Shown here in pieces: positions 1 through 8,988 of a stretch of 64,000 nucleotides of DNA. The notes under the pieces were generated by a model. It was given only the letters and a program-made list of their open reading frames with translations. It ran no database searches and was not told the origin of the DNA. Position 1 is the stretch's first letter; each line of letters opens with the position of its first letter. Made by a program: the position numbers and the translations under genes. The DNA is from an uncultured Alphaproteobacteria bacterium (lineage in GTDB: Bacteria; Pseudomonadota; Alphaproteobacteria; Rhizobiales; Aestuariivirgaceae): contig CAMFKI010000003.1 in assembly GCA_945957365.1 (NCBI GenBank), positions 124,001 through 188,000 on the forward strand, in the 5' to 3' direction.

Positions 1-138
1 CTCGAACTTCACCTGGGCATCGAGATCGTCGAACTTCCGGGTGAAGTCCTGGATCATGAACTCGATGTCGGCAACCTGGCGCCGCTTTTCCTCGGTGCGG
101 AAACGGTGCAGCCGGAGGAGCGTTTCGCGTGAACGCAT
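1..138 (-). CDS. fliJ: Flagellar export protein FliJ, N-terminal part (runs off the window)
   Basis: The first 46 codons of a minus-strand gene are present; the rest lies to the left of the window. The start is the ATG whose first base is 138. The residues begin MRSRETLLRLHRF and continue as a charged amphipathic helix rich in E, K, R and Q, matching the N-terminal coiled coil of alphaproteobacterial FliJ, the small soluble chaperone/stalk protein of the flagellar type III export apparatus. The divergent neighbour is ctrA, the usual Rhizobiales arrangement, and flagellar genes are classic CtrA targets. Only the N-terminus is visible, so the identification rests on its start and its context. 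Confidence 0.75.
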   Translation of the reverse strand, partial: MRSRETLLRLHRFRTEEKRRQVADIEFMIQDFTRKFDDLDAQVKFE

Positions 139-535
139 GTTGGACCCCTTACTCTACTCACAATACATTCGGAGGCGCCCCCAGAGGCCCCTTCCCACGA
201 TTCCGCGAATCAACTACGCAAGAGATTCCGGCAGTCGTGCATCTCGCATGATGGCCCGGTAAGCTTAAGGGGCGGTTACCGGCCAGTTGTGCCGGTCCTC
301 TGTGGGTCTGGCGCCGTCGCGCCGCTGTTGGCATCAAGATGTAGCGGTCTGGGGGAATCGGCCCCTACATCTCGGTTAACATGTCAACGGGTTTCCGCCG
401 CGGGATTAGGGTTTGTTAACCTTTCCCGTCATATCTTAAGCGTCATCGTTAACGGTTAGTTGTGCGCCAAGGCCCGGTCGGCCGCGCAAACCGGAGGGCC
501 TCCCGCAAGGGGCCGGGGACCATAGGGGATTCGAG
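139..535. promoter_or_regulatory. fliJ/ctrA divergent regulatory region with five GANTC sites
   Basis: This 397-base stretch has no convincing gene. It holds five GANTC sites, the CcrM methylation target, at 199-203, 207-211, 224-228, 355-359 and 528-532. It also has three GTTAAC hexamers at 375-380, 415-420 and 448-453, and a TTAA at 436-439. GTTAAC contains the CtrA half-site TTAA(C), but none of the pairs has the canonical seven-base spacing, so they are candidate half-sites only. In Caulobacter, ctrA transcription depends on GANTC methylation state and on CtrA itself, which fits this layout. No -35/-10 pair can be assigned with confidence. Confidence 0.6.
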
Positions 536-1246
<711 letters not shown>

Positions 1247-1266
1247 TCCCGAAACATCCTGCCAGG

Positions 1267-1294
1267 AAAAGGCCGCCCCAGGGGCGGCCTTTTT
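1267..1294. terminator. Bidirectional rho-independent terminator between ctrA and chpT
   Basis: A perfect palindrome centred on base 1280 pairs AAAAGGCCGCCCC with GGGGCGGCCTTTT, so the GC stem is flanked by A and T runs on both sides. It lies between the convergent ctrA and chpT genes and can end transcription from either side. Confidence 0.9.
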
Positions 1295-1316
1295 CATTGC
1301 ACCGTGGCGCGCCCGC

Positions 1317-1958
1317 TCAGGCCGCCTTCACCACGACATCCGCCCCGTCCATGTCCATGGCCAGCGCCAGCCCGGCGGAGCGCGCCAGCTGCTTGGCGTA
1401 ATAGGGCTGCACCAGGCGCGCATCGAGTGCCGTGAGCTCGGTCGTTCCCGCCAGCACGCCCGCGATCTGTTCCGGCACCTTGGCGCGGTCGCCCGCGGCA
1501 CGCGCGGTGAAGGTGTCGCCCTCCACCGTGACGGTGACGAGGCCACCGCGCGGGATGCCGGCCATCGCCATCAGCATCATGTTGAGGACGAGCTTCACCT
1601 GCTGCTTCGGGCGGTTCTCGCGCGGGGCGTTCCACTCGAGCTTCACCTTCTCGGCGCCGACGAAGGCCTTGGCGATCTCGCCCGCCTCGCCCATGTCGAT
1701 GAGCGCCCCGGCCGAGCCCGCGGCGCCGAAGGCGATGCGGCAGAACTTGAGCTTCGCCGCCGCCGTCTTGGCGGAACTGCGCACCATGTTGAGTGCGGTC
1801 TCCTTGGTCTCGGCATCCATTTCCGGATCGTCGATCAGCTCCAGCCCGTTGGCGATGGCGCCCACCGGCGAGATCACGTCATGGCAGACGCGGCTGCACA
1901 GCAGCGCCGCAAGGTCGAGGTCGGAGAGCTTCGCATCGAGGGGGGCGAGGTCGGACAT
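1317..1958 (-). CDS. chpT: Histidine phosphotransferase ChpT
   Basis: This 213-residue protein resembles a histidine kinase that has lost its sensor and autokinase function. The DHp-like helix carries the conserved His in LLCSRVCHDVISPVGAI (His27), the residue that relays phosphate from CckA to CtrA and CpdR. The degenerate ATP-binding-like domain follows (about 90-213). The start at 1958 is chosen because AAGGAA lies about eight bases upstream; an in-frame ATG at 2006 would add 16 residues without a good ribosome site. The gene converges on ctrA, so kinase-relay partner and output regulator are neighbours, as in many Rhizobiales. ChpT acts in the cytoplasm at the cell poles. Confidence 0.93.
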   Translation of the reverse strand: MSDLAPLDAKLSDLDLAALLCSRVCHDVISPVGAIANGLELIDDPEMDAETKETALNMVRSSAKTAAAKLKFCRIAFGAAGSAGALIDMGEAGEIAKAFVGAEKVKLEWNAPRENRPKQQVKLVLNMMLMAMAGIPRGGLVTVTVEGDTFTARAAGDRAKVPEQIAGVLAGTTELTALDARLVQPYYAKQLARSAGLALAMDMDGADVVVKAA

Positions 1959-2083
1959 GGGTGTTCCTTGGGCGGGTGATTCGTGTGTCTGTTGTACCAC
2001 CGACACCTAAATATTTCCGCATTGACGGGCTCCCGTTTCGCGACCATGAACGCCCCGAAATGCCCGCCGGAGTGTATCTCGAC

Positions 2084-2863
2084 ATGTCGCCCACCCCCTC
2101 TTCCCTGCTGCAGTCCCTGATCGATCTGTCGATCCGCGCCGGCGCCGAGATCATGGCGATCTACGCCACCGATTTCTCCGCCAAGGAAAAGGGCGACCTG
2201 ACGCCGGTGACCGAGGCCGACGAGGCGGCGGAGCGCATCATCCTCACCGGCCTGTCGCGCATCGACGGCGCGGTGCCGGTGATCTCGGAGGAAGCAGCCT
2301 CGGCAGGCCGCATCCCCGAGGTGTCGCACCGGTTCTTCCTCGTCGACCCGCTCGACGGCACCAAGGAATTCATTTCGAAGAACGGCGAATTCACCGTCAA
2401 CATCGCGCTCGTCGAGGATGGCGTGCCGGTGGCGGGCGTGGTCTATGCCCCGGCATTGAACCGCATCTTCTGGGGTGCGAAGGGCATCGGCGCCGCCCAC
2501 GGCAAGGTCGAAGGCGACATGGTGCCGGCGTGGCATGCGCTGCACGTGCGCGCCCTTCCGGCAGACGGCGCCACGGTCGTCGCCTCGCGCTCGCACCGCG
2601 ACCAGGCCACCGAGGACTTCCTCAAGAAGGTCAAGGTCAAGTCGCTGTGCTCGGCGGGCTCGTCGCTCAAGTTCTGCCTCATCGCCGCGGCGGAGGCCGA
2701 TCTCTACCCGCGCTTCGGCCGCACCATGGAGTGGGACACGGCGGCCGGCCACGCCGTGCTGCTGGCGGCGGGCGGCAAGGTCGTGACGGTCGAGGGCCCC
2801 GCACTCGTGTACGGCAAGCGCACGCGCGGCTACGACAATCCCGGATTCATTGCCAGCGCCTGA
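2084..2863 (+). CDS. cysQ: 3'(2'),5'-bisphosphate nucleotidase CysQ
   Basis: This 259-residue member of the inositol-monophosphatase superfamily removes the 3'-phosphate from 3'-phosphoadenosine 5'-phosphate (PAP), the by-product of sulfate assimilation and of sulfotransferases. The metal-binding signature DPLDGTKEF (near residue 90), an upstream ISEE motif and a C-terminal EWDTAAGHA motif are all present, so the active site looks complete. Length is normal for CysQ. The start at 2084 is preferred because GGAG precedes it; an ATG at 2060 would add eight residues. It is transcribed away from chpT. Other IMPase-family activities cannot be fully excluded, but the motif pattern favours CysQ. Confidence 0.9.
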   Translation: MSPTPSSLLQSLIDLSIRAGAEIMAIYATDFSAKEKGDLTPVTEADEAAERIILTGLSRIDGAVPVISEEAASAGRIPEVSHRFFLVDPLDGTKEFISKNGEFTVNIALVEDGVPVAGVVYAPALNRIFWGAKGIGAAHGKVEGDMVPAWHALHVRALPADGATVVASRSHRDQATEDFLKKVKVKSLCSAGSSLKFCLIAAAEADLYPRFGRTMEWDTAAGHAVLLAAGGKVVTVEGPALVYGKRTRGYDNPGFIASA

Positions 2864-2997
2864 CGCTACCCTGGCTTGAGGAAGCGTTAACCAACGCGCA
2901 AGTCCCCGCTGTTACTCTTCGCCTCATGAGGGGTGCTGCCTTCGGCTCGCCACGAGCGGCTGGCAACGCATCCCGGTCAATTGCGTTGAGGAGTCCC

Positions 2998-3594
2998 ATG
3001 CTGAAGAAGTCTCTGATCGTCTCGCTGGCGCTTGCAGCGCTTGCCGCCGCGCCGCTCGCGGCGCTGGGCCAGACCACGGGGTCCATCTCCAAGGCCCAGT
3101 CCACCTCGAGCAACACCTACACCACCGACGAGATCGTCACAGCCGGCCACAGCTTCTTCGGCAAGGCCTCGCGCGATCTCGCCGGCGCGGTCGAATCCGT
3201 CTTCGCCAAGCAGGGCCAGCCCACCGCCTATATCGTGGGCGAGGAAATGGCCGGCTCCTTCGTCGGCGGCCTGCGCTATGGCGAAGGCACCATTTACTAC
3301 AAGACCGGCGAGAAGAAGCACATCTACTGGCAGGGCCCGTCGGTTGGCTTCGACTTCGGCGGCAACGGCTCGCGCAGCCTCGTGCTGGTCTACAACTCGC
3401 ACAGCCCGGAAGACCTCTACACCCGCTTCGGCGGGGTCGAGGGCTCGGCCTATTTCATCGGCGGGCTCGGCGTCAACTTCCAGCAGCAGGGCGATATCGT
3501 GCTGGCCCCCATCCGCACCGGCGTGGGCGCACGCCTCGGCGCCAATGTCGGCTACCTGAAATACACCCCGAAGCCGAGCTGGAACCCCTTCTGA
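2998..3594 (+). CDS. eipA: DUF1134 periplasmic envelope-integrity protein EipA
   Basis: A 198-residue exported protein with a clear Sec signal peptide (about 1-28, ending AAPLAALGQ), followed by the DUF1134 domain with its conserved GEEMAGSFVGGLRYGEG and YFIGGLGVNF glycine-rich segments. GAGGAG sits just before the ATG. In Brucella abortus the homologue EipA supports cell-envelope stress resistance and is directly activated by CtrA, which is notable with ctrA and chpT only 2 kb away. The upstream gap contains one TTAACC (TTAA at 2887-2890), with GCAA rather than TTAA seven bases further on, so a CtrA site is possible but not shown. Confidence 0.88.
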   Translation: MLKKSLIVSLALAALAAAPLAALGQTTGSISKAQSTSSNTYTTDEIVTAGHSFFGKASRDLAGAVESVFAKQGQPTAYIVGEEMAGSFVGGLRYGEGTIYYKTGEKKHIYWQGPSVGFDFGGNGSRSLVLVYNSHSPEDLYTRFGGVEGSAYFIGGLGVNFQQQGDIVLAPIRTGVGARLGANVGYLKYTPKPSWNPF

Positions 3595-3728
3595 CCCTGC
3601 AGCATTGGCCGCGCCAGTTCGCGCGCCGAAAGCGTCTGGCCACGTCTGCCGGTTGCGACGCCGGTCACCGTCGCAGGCTGGAATTCGCAGCCGCGATTGG
3701 CTAGGGTGGCGGGAGTGCCGGAGGCCTG

Positions 3729-4547
3729 ATGTCTCAGACCGAGACGATACTGCTGATCGTGCTGGGGTTCGCGCTGGCGAGCCTCATCGCGCTGTTCATG
3801 GCGCGTGGCCTGTGGACGGCCGCGGTCAAGGTCGGCGTGCGCCGCATGCAGCGCCAGGTGCCCTCCTCCCTCGTCGGCCTGCAGACCGAGCGTGACCGGC
3901 TGCGTGCCGAATATGCCATGCTGTCGCAGCGCCTGGGCGCGCGTCTCGAGGCTGCGAAGCTGCAGATGGCCGAGCAGATGGCCCAGGTTTCGCGCCATCG
4001 CAATCGCCTCCACGAGCTCGAGGCGCTGGAAACCAACCGCGGTGCGGACAATCGCCGCCTGGCCGAGCGCGTGGCCGAACTGGAATTCGCACTCGCCCAG
4101 GCCCTCTCGCACGAGCAGGAACTCCGCCGCGAACTCGCCGCCCGTCACGAGGCCGATGCCCAGTTGCGGCAAAGCCAGCGGCCGCACCAGCCCGCCCCCG
4201 ATGCCCCGCACGTCCATGCGCCGCCGCCGCAGGATGACGCCGAGGCCCGCCTGCGCCAGCGCATCGACCGGCTGACGGAACTTGCCAAGGCCCCGCCGCC
4301 CGATGATTTCATCATCCACGCGCCGCCTCCGCCGCCGCAGGATGAGGAAGACCCCGCCCTCGCCGAACGTCTGGCCGAGGCCGAACGCCACAACGAGGAC
4401 CTGACCCGGGACCTTGAAAGGCTGGACGCTGAATGGCAGCAGCGAATTGCCGACTCAACCGCGCCCGCATCTGACGCTGACGCGAACGTCATCTCCCTCT
4501 CGAACCGCATCCGGGAACTCAAGAAGAGTCTGGGCCAGGCGTCCTGA
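3729..4547 (+). CDS. Membrane-anchored coiled-coil protein of unknown function
   Basis: I do not recognise a characterised family. The 272-residue product starts with one transmembrane segment (about 7-26), then a long charged helical region (about 45-145) with heptad-like spacing of Leu and Ala, then Pro-rich linkers (around 150-175 and 195-215) and a second short coiled coil reaching the C-terminus. This suggests a single-pass inner-membrane protein with a cytoplasmic rod, a design common among division, polarity or envelope scaffold factors. GGAGG precedes the ATG. It lies between eipA and bchE on the same strand, but bchE has its own promoter signals in the following 85 bases. The role is unknown. 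Confidence 0.75.
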   Translation: MSQTETILLIVLGFALASLIALFMARGLWTAAVKVGVRRMQRQVPSSLVGLQTERDRLRAEYAMLSQRLGARLEAAKLQMAEQMAQVSRHRNRLHELEALETNRGADNRRLAERVAELEFALAQALSHEQELRRELAARHEADAQLRQSQRPHQPAPDAPHVHAPPPQDDAEARLRQRIDRLTELAKAPPPDDFIIHAPPPPPQDEEDPALAERLAEAERHNEDLTRDLERLDAEWQQRIADSTAPASDADANVISLSNRIRELKKSLGQAS

Positions 4548-4561
4548 GAGCAGCTGCGCGC

Positions 4562-4575
4562 TTGATCCTGATCAA
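4562..4575. promoter_or_regulatory. FNR/FixK-type operator upstream of bchE
   Basis: The sequence TTGAT-CCTG-ATCAA is a perfect match to the FNR/FixK/CRP-family consensus TTGAT-N4-ATCAA. Its centre lies 64.5 bases before the bchE start codon. A possible -10 element (TATAGC, 4596-4601) would place the transcription start near 4608-4610, about 40-41 bases from the centre of the box, the spacing of a class II FNR activator site. Low-oxygen activation of the oxygen-independent cyclase gene is what physiology predicts. Confidence 0.85.
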
Positions 4576-4577
4576 AG

Positions 4578-4595
4578 TGTCAGCTTGAATTGACG
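4578..4595. promoter_or_regulatory. PpsR/CrtJ-type operator upstream of bchE
   Basis: TGTC-N10-GACG matches the PpsR/CrtJ consensus TGTC-N10-GACA except for the last base. PpsR/CrtJ is the aerobic repressor of photosynthesis genes in purple bacteria. The box lies three bases downstream of the FNR-type palindrome, between it and the likely -10 element, where a bound repressor would block RNA polymerase. Only one such box is apparent; these regulators often bind paired sites. Confidence 0.65.
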
Positions 4596-4632
4596 TATAG
4601 CCTACCTGACAGCTGACACAGGGAGGCCCGCC

Positions 4633-6228
4633 ATGCGCATTCTTCTGCTTCACCCGAATTATCATTCAGGCGGCGCTGAGATTGCAGGCAACTGGCCCCC
4701 CGCCTGGGTCGCCTATCTGGCCGGCGCGCTGAAGAAGGCGGGCTACCCCGACCTGCGCTTCGTCGATGCCATGACCAACAACCTCTCCGAGGAGCAGGTT
4801 CGTCAGATCCTGCGCGAGGAAAAGCCGGACGTCGTCGGCTGCACCGCCATCACGCCCTCGATCTACAAGGCCGAGGAGCTGCTGAAGATTGCCAAGGAGA
4901 TTCACCCCAACGCGGTGACCGTGCTCGGCGGCATCCACGCCACCTTCATGTACAACCAGGTGCTGGGCGAGGCGCCCTGGATCGACGCCATCGTGCGCGG
5001 CGAGGGCGAGGAGATCATCGTCAACCTCGTCAGGGCCATCGACGAGAAGCGCTGGCCCGAATGCCGCAAGGAGATTCGCGGAATCGCCTATCGCGACGGC
5101 TCCGACGTCGTCGCCACCCCCGCCTCCCCCACGGTCAAGGACCTCGACGGCATCAGCCCGGACTGGTCGGTGCTGCAGTGGGACAAATACATCTACATCC
5201 CCATGGGCAAGCGCGTCGCCATCCCCAACATGGCGCGCGGCTGCCCCTTCACCTGCTCCTTCTGCTCGCAGTGGAAGTTCTGGCGCGACTACCGCATCCG
5301 CGACCCCAGGAAGGTGGTCGACGAGATCGAGACGCTGATGCGCGAGCATGATGTCGGCTTCTTCATCCTCGCCGATGAGGAGCCCACCATCAACAAGAAG
5401 AAGTTCGTCGCCTTCTGCGAGGAGTTGATCAAGCGCGACCTCAAGATCCTGTGGGGCATCAACACCCGCGTCACCGACATCCTGAGGGACGAGGCGCTGC
5501 TGCCGCTCTATCGCAAGGCCGGCCTCATCCACGTTTCGCTCGGCACCGAGGCGGCGGCGCAACTGCAGCTCGACCGCTTCAACAAGGAGACGACGGTCGC
5601 GCAGAACAAGAAGGCCATCGAGTTGCTGCGCAATGCCGGCATCGTTGTCGAGGCCCAGTTCATCGTCGGGCTGGAGAACGAGACGCGCGAGACGCTCGAA
5701 GAAACCTACCGCATGGCGCAGGACTGGAAGCCGGACCTCGCCAACTGGTCGATGTTCACGCCCTGGCCCTTCTCGGACCTGTTCCGCGATCTGGGCGACA
5801 AGGTCGAGGTCTTCGACTACGACAAGTACAACTTCGTGACCCCGATCATGAAGCCCGACGCCATGGACCGCGCCGAACTCCTCGACCGCGTCATGCACAA
5901 CTACCGCCGCTTCTACATGAAGAAGGCGCTGTTCTCCTATCCCTGGGCGGGTTCCGGCGAGCGCCGCCGCTACCTGCTGGGCTGCCTCAAGGCCTTCCTG
6001 AAGTCGGGCTTCGAGAGGAAGTTCTATGACCTCGGCCGCGTCAACTACTGGGGCAAGAAGGACACGGTGGACTTCGCCTTCGACCGCACCCGCCAGCGCG
6101 CCGACATGAGCAAGGTGGAGTGGCAGACGACGCACAATCGCAAGTCCAACCGCCAGGTCGGCCAGGAGGCCGCAGAAGCCATGGCCTGCGGCGGCGGTAA
6201 GGAGCAGATGGAAGACGCCGTGCAATGA
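4633..6228 (+). CDS. bchE: Anaerobic Mg-protoporphyrin IX monomethyl ester cyclase BchE
   Basis: This 531-residue enzyme forms the isocyclic E ring of bacteriochlorophyll without oxygen, using radical SAM chemistry and cobalamin. The N-terminal B12-binding domain (about 1-140) opens [20 protein letters not shown], a BchE hallmark. The radical SAM core carries the [4Fe-4S] motif CPFTCSFC with Cys204, Cys208 and Cys211, followed by the BchE-typical segments [14 protein letters not shown] and [12 protein letters not shown]. The C-terminal region ([14 protein letters not shown]) is also typical, and the length is normal. GGAGG precedes the ATG. It is translationally coupled to bchJ by a four-base ATGA overlap. 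The upstream 85 bases contain FNR-like and PpsR-like boxes. Confidence 0.96.
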   Translation: MRILLLHPNYHSGGAEIAGNWPPAWVAYLAGALKKAGYPDLRFVDAMTNNLSEEQVRQILREEKPDVVGCTAITPSIYKAEELLKIAKEIHPNAVTVLGGIHATFMYNQVLGEAPWIDAIVRGEGEEIIVNLVRAIDEKRWPECRKEIRGIAYRDGSDVVATPASPTVKDLDGISPDWSVLQWDKYIYIPMGKRVAIPNMARGCPFTCSFCSQWKFWRDYRIRDPRKVVDEIETLMREHDVGFFILADEEPTINKKKFVAFCEELIKRDLKILWGINTRVTDILRDEALLPLYRKAGLIHVSLGTEAAAQLQLDRFNKETTVAQNKKAIELLRNAGIVVEAQFIVGLENETRETLEETYRMAQDWKPDLANWSMFTPWPFSDLFRDLGDKVEVFDYDKYNFVTPIMKPDAMDRAELLDRVMHNYRRFYMKKALFSYPWAGSGERRRYLLGCLKAFLKSGFERKFYDLGRVNYWGKKDTVDFAFDRTRQRADMSKVEWQTTHNRKSNRQVGQEAAEAMACGGGKEQMEDAVQ

Positions 6229-6821
6229 GCGATGCGGCCCATGCCGGCCGGATCGGCCCCAACGCGGTGATCCGCCTCGCGGAGGCACTCGACACGATCG
6301 AGAGCAAGGCGGTGACGAAACGGCTCTTCACCGCCGCCGGGCTCGGCGACTACGTGGATGCACTGCCGCAGGCGATGGTGCCGGAAGACGACGTCACCTT
6401 GCTCCACCGCCGGCTGCGGAGCGATCTCGGCCACGGGCGCGCCACCACCGTCTCATGGATCGCGGGCCAGCGCACCGCTGACTACCTTCTGGCAAACCGC
6501 ATTCCGAAGCCCGTGCAGCGGATGCTCAAGCTGCTGCCGCGGAGGCTCGCCGCCTTCATCCTGCTCAGGGCCATCGGCGCCCATGCCTGGACCTTCGCCG
6601 GCACCAGCCGCTTCACCTGGACCATGGGCCGCCCCGTCACGCTGTCCTTCGAGGACTGTCCCCTCTGCCGTGGCGACCGAGCCGCGGCGCCCTGCTGCAG
6701 TTACTACGCCGCCACCTTCGAACGCCTGTTCCGGACACTGATCAATGCGGATGCGGCGGTGGCCGAGACCGCGTGCATTGCGGCAGGCGACGATGCATGC
6801 CGGTTCGAGATCGGCTATTAG
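6225..6821 (+). CDS. bchJ: Bacteriochlorophyll biosynthesis protein BchJ (V4R domain)
   Basis: This 198-residue protein belongs to the 4-vinyl-reductase (V4R) domain family. The C-terminal part shows the cysteine-containing pattern ([39 protein letters not shown]) and the V4R ending. BchJ was first described as the 8-vinyl (historically 4-vinyl) reductase and now appears to act as an accessory or substrate-delivery factor in bacteriochlorophyll synthesis. Its ATG overlaps the bchE stop, so the two are one operon. In the classical photosynthesis cluster bchG would follow; here the next gene is an AraC regulator on the other strand, so the pair is separated from bchG. Confidence 0.9.
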   Translation: MSDAAHAGRIGPNAVIRLAEALDTIESKAVTKRLFTAAGLGDYVDALPQAMVPEDDVTLLHRRLRSDLGHGRATTVSWIAGQRTADYLLANRIPKPVQRMLKLLPRRLAAFILLRAIGAHAWTFAGTSRFTWTMGRPVTLSFEDCPLCRGDRAAAPCCSYYAATFERLFRTLINADAAVAETACIAAGDDACRFEIGY

Positions 6822-6842
6822 TCTACTTACCTGCAATTCACC

Positions 6843-6911
6843 TTGCCCCGGCTCGACCGGGGCATCCCTTTTCGGCTCCGCAAAAGGGATCGCCCGGTCA
6901 AGCCGGGCGAA
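6843..6911. repeat. Long imperfect palindrome after bchJ, terminator or REP-like element
   Basis: Two arms of about 30 bases (6843-6872 and 6881-6911) are imperfect reverse complements around an eight-base loop. Each arm also contains its own small CCGG-rich hairpin. The inner stem ATCCCTTTT/AAAAGGGAT could end transcription from both sides, and it sits between the convergent bchJ and AraC genes. The nested-hairpin form is typical of dispersed intergenic palindromes in alphaproteobacteria. Confidence 0.7.
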
Positions 6912-6935
6912 GTTGAACAATCGAGAGAATGACTC

Positions 6936-7913
6936 TCACTGCGACCGCCATTCGCCCGGCGGCTGGCCGGAGAATTTCTTGAAGGTCCGGCTGAAGGCGG
7001 CCTCCGAGTCATAGCCCACCGATTGCGCCACGGCGGCCACCTTGGCTCCCTTGCGGCTCAGCTGGCGCGCCGCCAGCTGCATGCGCCAGCCGGTGAGATA
7101 CTGGATCGGCGCAAAGCCCATCAGCTGCTTGAACCGGCCGGCCAGGCCCGAGCGTGACGCGCCTGCCTCCGCCGCCAGGTCGGCGAGTGTCCAGGCGCGT
7201 GCCGGATCGCCATGCAGCAGCGCGATGGCGCGCCCCACCAGCGGATCGCGCAGGCCGGCCAGCCAGCCCGTGTCGGTGCCGCCGAGCCCATCCATGTGGC
7301 TGCGGATCGCCTCGATGAACAACAGCTCCGACAGCTTGTTCAGCATGCCCTGGGCGCCCGCCTTGCCCTCGCGGATCTCCGCCGAGGCGGTGGCGATGAC
7401 CTGGCTCATCAGCACGTCGGCGGCAGGCGACGTGTTGCGCCCGATGCGCATGAAGCGCGGCAGCGCGCCGAGCAGCGGGTTGAAGGGCCTGACATCGCAG
7501 GCGAAGAAACCGCAGATCAGATGCGTATCGCCCGGCTCGTCCTGGCCGGAGGTGATCCGGAACGGCAGGCAGCTGTCGTCCGCCGGCCGCCGGTGCGCAG
7601 CGATGTCGGGCTCGGCGCGCATGGCAGGCGCACTCGACACCGCATGCGGCTCGCCATGCGGCACCACCGCAATGTCGCCGGCACTGAGCGGCACGGGTTC
7701 GAAGGGTTCGCCGCCCAGCAGCGAGATCCAGCACGAGCCCCTGATGACCGCGTGATACTCGATGACGTGCTGCGCGCCCGGCATCACCGCCTGCGCGATC
7801 ACCGCCGAGGGCGGAGCCTCGGCCACCCAGGGTGCGGCCGCATTGACGTCGAAGAACGCCGACCCGGTGAGGCGGATCGCCGAAAGCACCTCCGATAGCA
7901 CGTCCGTCGTCAT
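6936..7913 (-). CDS. AraC-family transcriptional regulator
   Basis: A 325-residue regulator with an N-terminal cupin-like ligand-binding region (about 1-200, with HVIEYHAVIRG and PHGEPHAV motifs) and a C-terminal pair of AraC helix-turn-helix motifs (about 225-323, with LADLAAEAGASRSGLAGRF and VAQSVGYDSEAAFSRTFKKF). The start at 7913 is used; an ATG 18 codons further out has no better ribosome site. It is divergent from the methyltransferase operon that starts at 8122, across a 208-base gap, so that operon is its likely target. The ligand is unknown. Confidence 0.88.
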   Translation of the reverse strand: MTTDVLSEVLSAIRLTGSAFFDVNAAAPWVAEAPPSAVIAQAVMPGAQHVIEYHAVIRGSCWISLLGGEPFEPVPLSAGDIAVVPHGEPHAVSSAPAMRAEPDIAAHRRPADDSCLPFRITSGQDEPGDTHLICGFFACDVRPFNPLLGALPRFMRIGRNTSPAADVLMSQVIATASAEIREGKAGAQGMLNKLSELLFIEAIRSHMDGLGGTDTGWLAGLRDPLVGRAIALLHGDPARAWTLADLAAEAGASRSGLAGRFKQLMGFAPIQYLTGWRMQLAARQLSRKGAKVAAVAQSVGYDSEAAFSRTFKKFSGQPPGEWRSQ

Positions 7914-8121
7914 GGCGCGGGGCCCCTTACCTTGCGATGCGCCACCAGATGCGCCGGCCCGGACCAAAAGAAAAGCATCGTTCTCAGCTTTGGACGGAGG
8001 AGCAGGAAATCCGGCAGCGCGGTCATTCGCACTGCGAAAGCACTGGGCTAACCACTGCGCTCACAAGGCCCCGCACAACCGTGAGGGCCGGCACCAAGAC
8101 ACTGCAATATCAGGAGTTGAA

Positions 8122-8961
8122 ATGAACACGCTCACCGAATCCCGCACCGCGGCGCCCCAGCCCGACCTCGCGGCCCTCAAGGCCAAGCAGCACGCCGCGT
8201 GGTCGTCGGGCGACTATGCCATCGTCGGCGTCACCCTGCAGATCGTCGGCGAAAGCCTGGCGGAGGCGATGGACCTGCACGCCGGGGCGGAGGTCCTCGA
8301 CGTCGCCGCCGGCAACGGCAACTTCACCCTCGCGGCCGCCCGCCGCTTCTGCACGGTGACCTCGACCGACTATGTCGACAGCCTGCTGCAGCGCGGCCGC
8401 ATGCGCGCCGAGGCCGAGGGCCACGCCGTCACGTTCATGACGGCCGATGCCGAGAACCTGCCCTTCGCCGATGCGCAATTCGATGCGGTGGCCTCGACTT
8501 TCGGGGTGATGTTCGCGCCCGACCATGCCCGCAGCGCCGGCGAGCTGCTGCGGGTGTGCCGGCCCGGCGGCCGCATCGGACTGGCCAGCTGGACGCCCGA
8601 GGGCTTCATCGGCCAGATGTTCAGGCTGATCGGCAAGTATCTGCCGCCGCCAGCCGGCGTCAGGTCGCCCGCCGCCTGGGGAACCGCGGCCTGGATCGAC
8701 GCAGCTTTCGGCGGCAAGGCCAGCCTGGTCACCTCCGTGCCGCGGCACTTCGTGTTCCGCTACCGCTCGCCGATGCACTTCGTCGATGTCTTCCGCCAGT
8801 ATTACGGCCCGATGCTCAAGGCCTTCGAGGCGCTGGACGCAGCCGGCCGCCAGGCGCTCACGCAGGACATCCTCGAGCTGATCGCCCGCTGCAACGTGTC
8901 CGGCGACGCGACCGTGGCGGTGCCCAGCGAATATCTCGAGACCGTGATCACCCGGCGCTGA
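8122..8961 (+). CDS. Class I SAM-dependent methyltransferase
   Basis: This 279-residue protein has a Rossmann-type methyltransferase core: motif I VLDVAAGNGNFTLAA (near 57-71), the acidic motif II region TSTDYV, a DAENLPFADAQFDAV motif and LLRVCRPGGRIGLASW, as in UbiE/MenG- and Methyltransf_11-type enzymes. AGGAG precedes the ATG by seven bases. It is first in a short co-directional run with DUF1330, DUF4242 and DUF1127 genes and lies opposite an AraC regulator. The substrate cannot be told from the sequence; quinone or small-molecule methylation are both possible. Confidence 0.85.
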   Translation: MNTLTESRTAAPQPDLAALKAKQHAAWSSGDYAIVGVTLQIVGESLAEAMDLHAGAEVLDVAAGNGNFTLAAARRFCTVTSTDYVDSLLQRGRMRAEAEGHAVTFMTADAENLPFADAQFDAVASTFGVMFAPDHARSAGELLRVCRPGGRIGLASWTPEGFIGQMFRLIGKYLPPPAGVRSPAAWGTAAWIDAAFGGKASLVTSVPRHFVFRYRSPMHFVDVFRQYYGPMLKAFEALDAAGRQALTQDILELIARCNVSGDATVAVPSEYLETVITRR

Positions 8962-8988
8962 GCGGATTTCCCAGAAAGGAATAAAACC

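Noticed and set aside
41..262. A 73-codon plus-strand frame at the left edge
   Set aside because: It runs antisense through the start of fliJ and into the regulatory gap, with Arg/Ser-rich composition and no ribosome site.
436..453. A full CtrA box TTAA-N7-TTAA upstream of ctrA
   Set aside because: The two TTAA elements are nine bases apart, not seven, so only half-sites are claimed.
4666..6288. A 540-codon minus-strand open frame opposite bchE
   Set aside because: bchE is certain from its motifs; the antisense frame is a codon-bias artefact.
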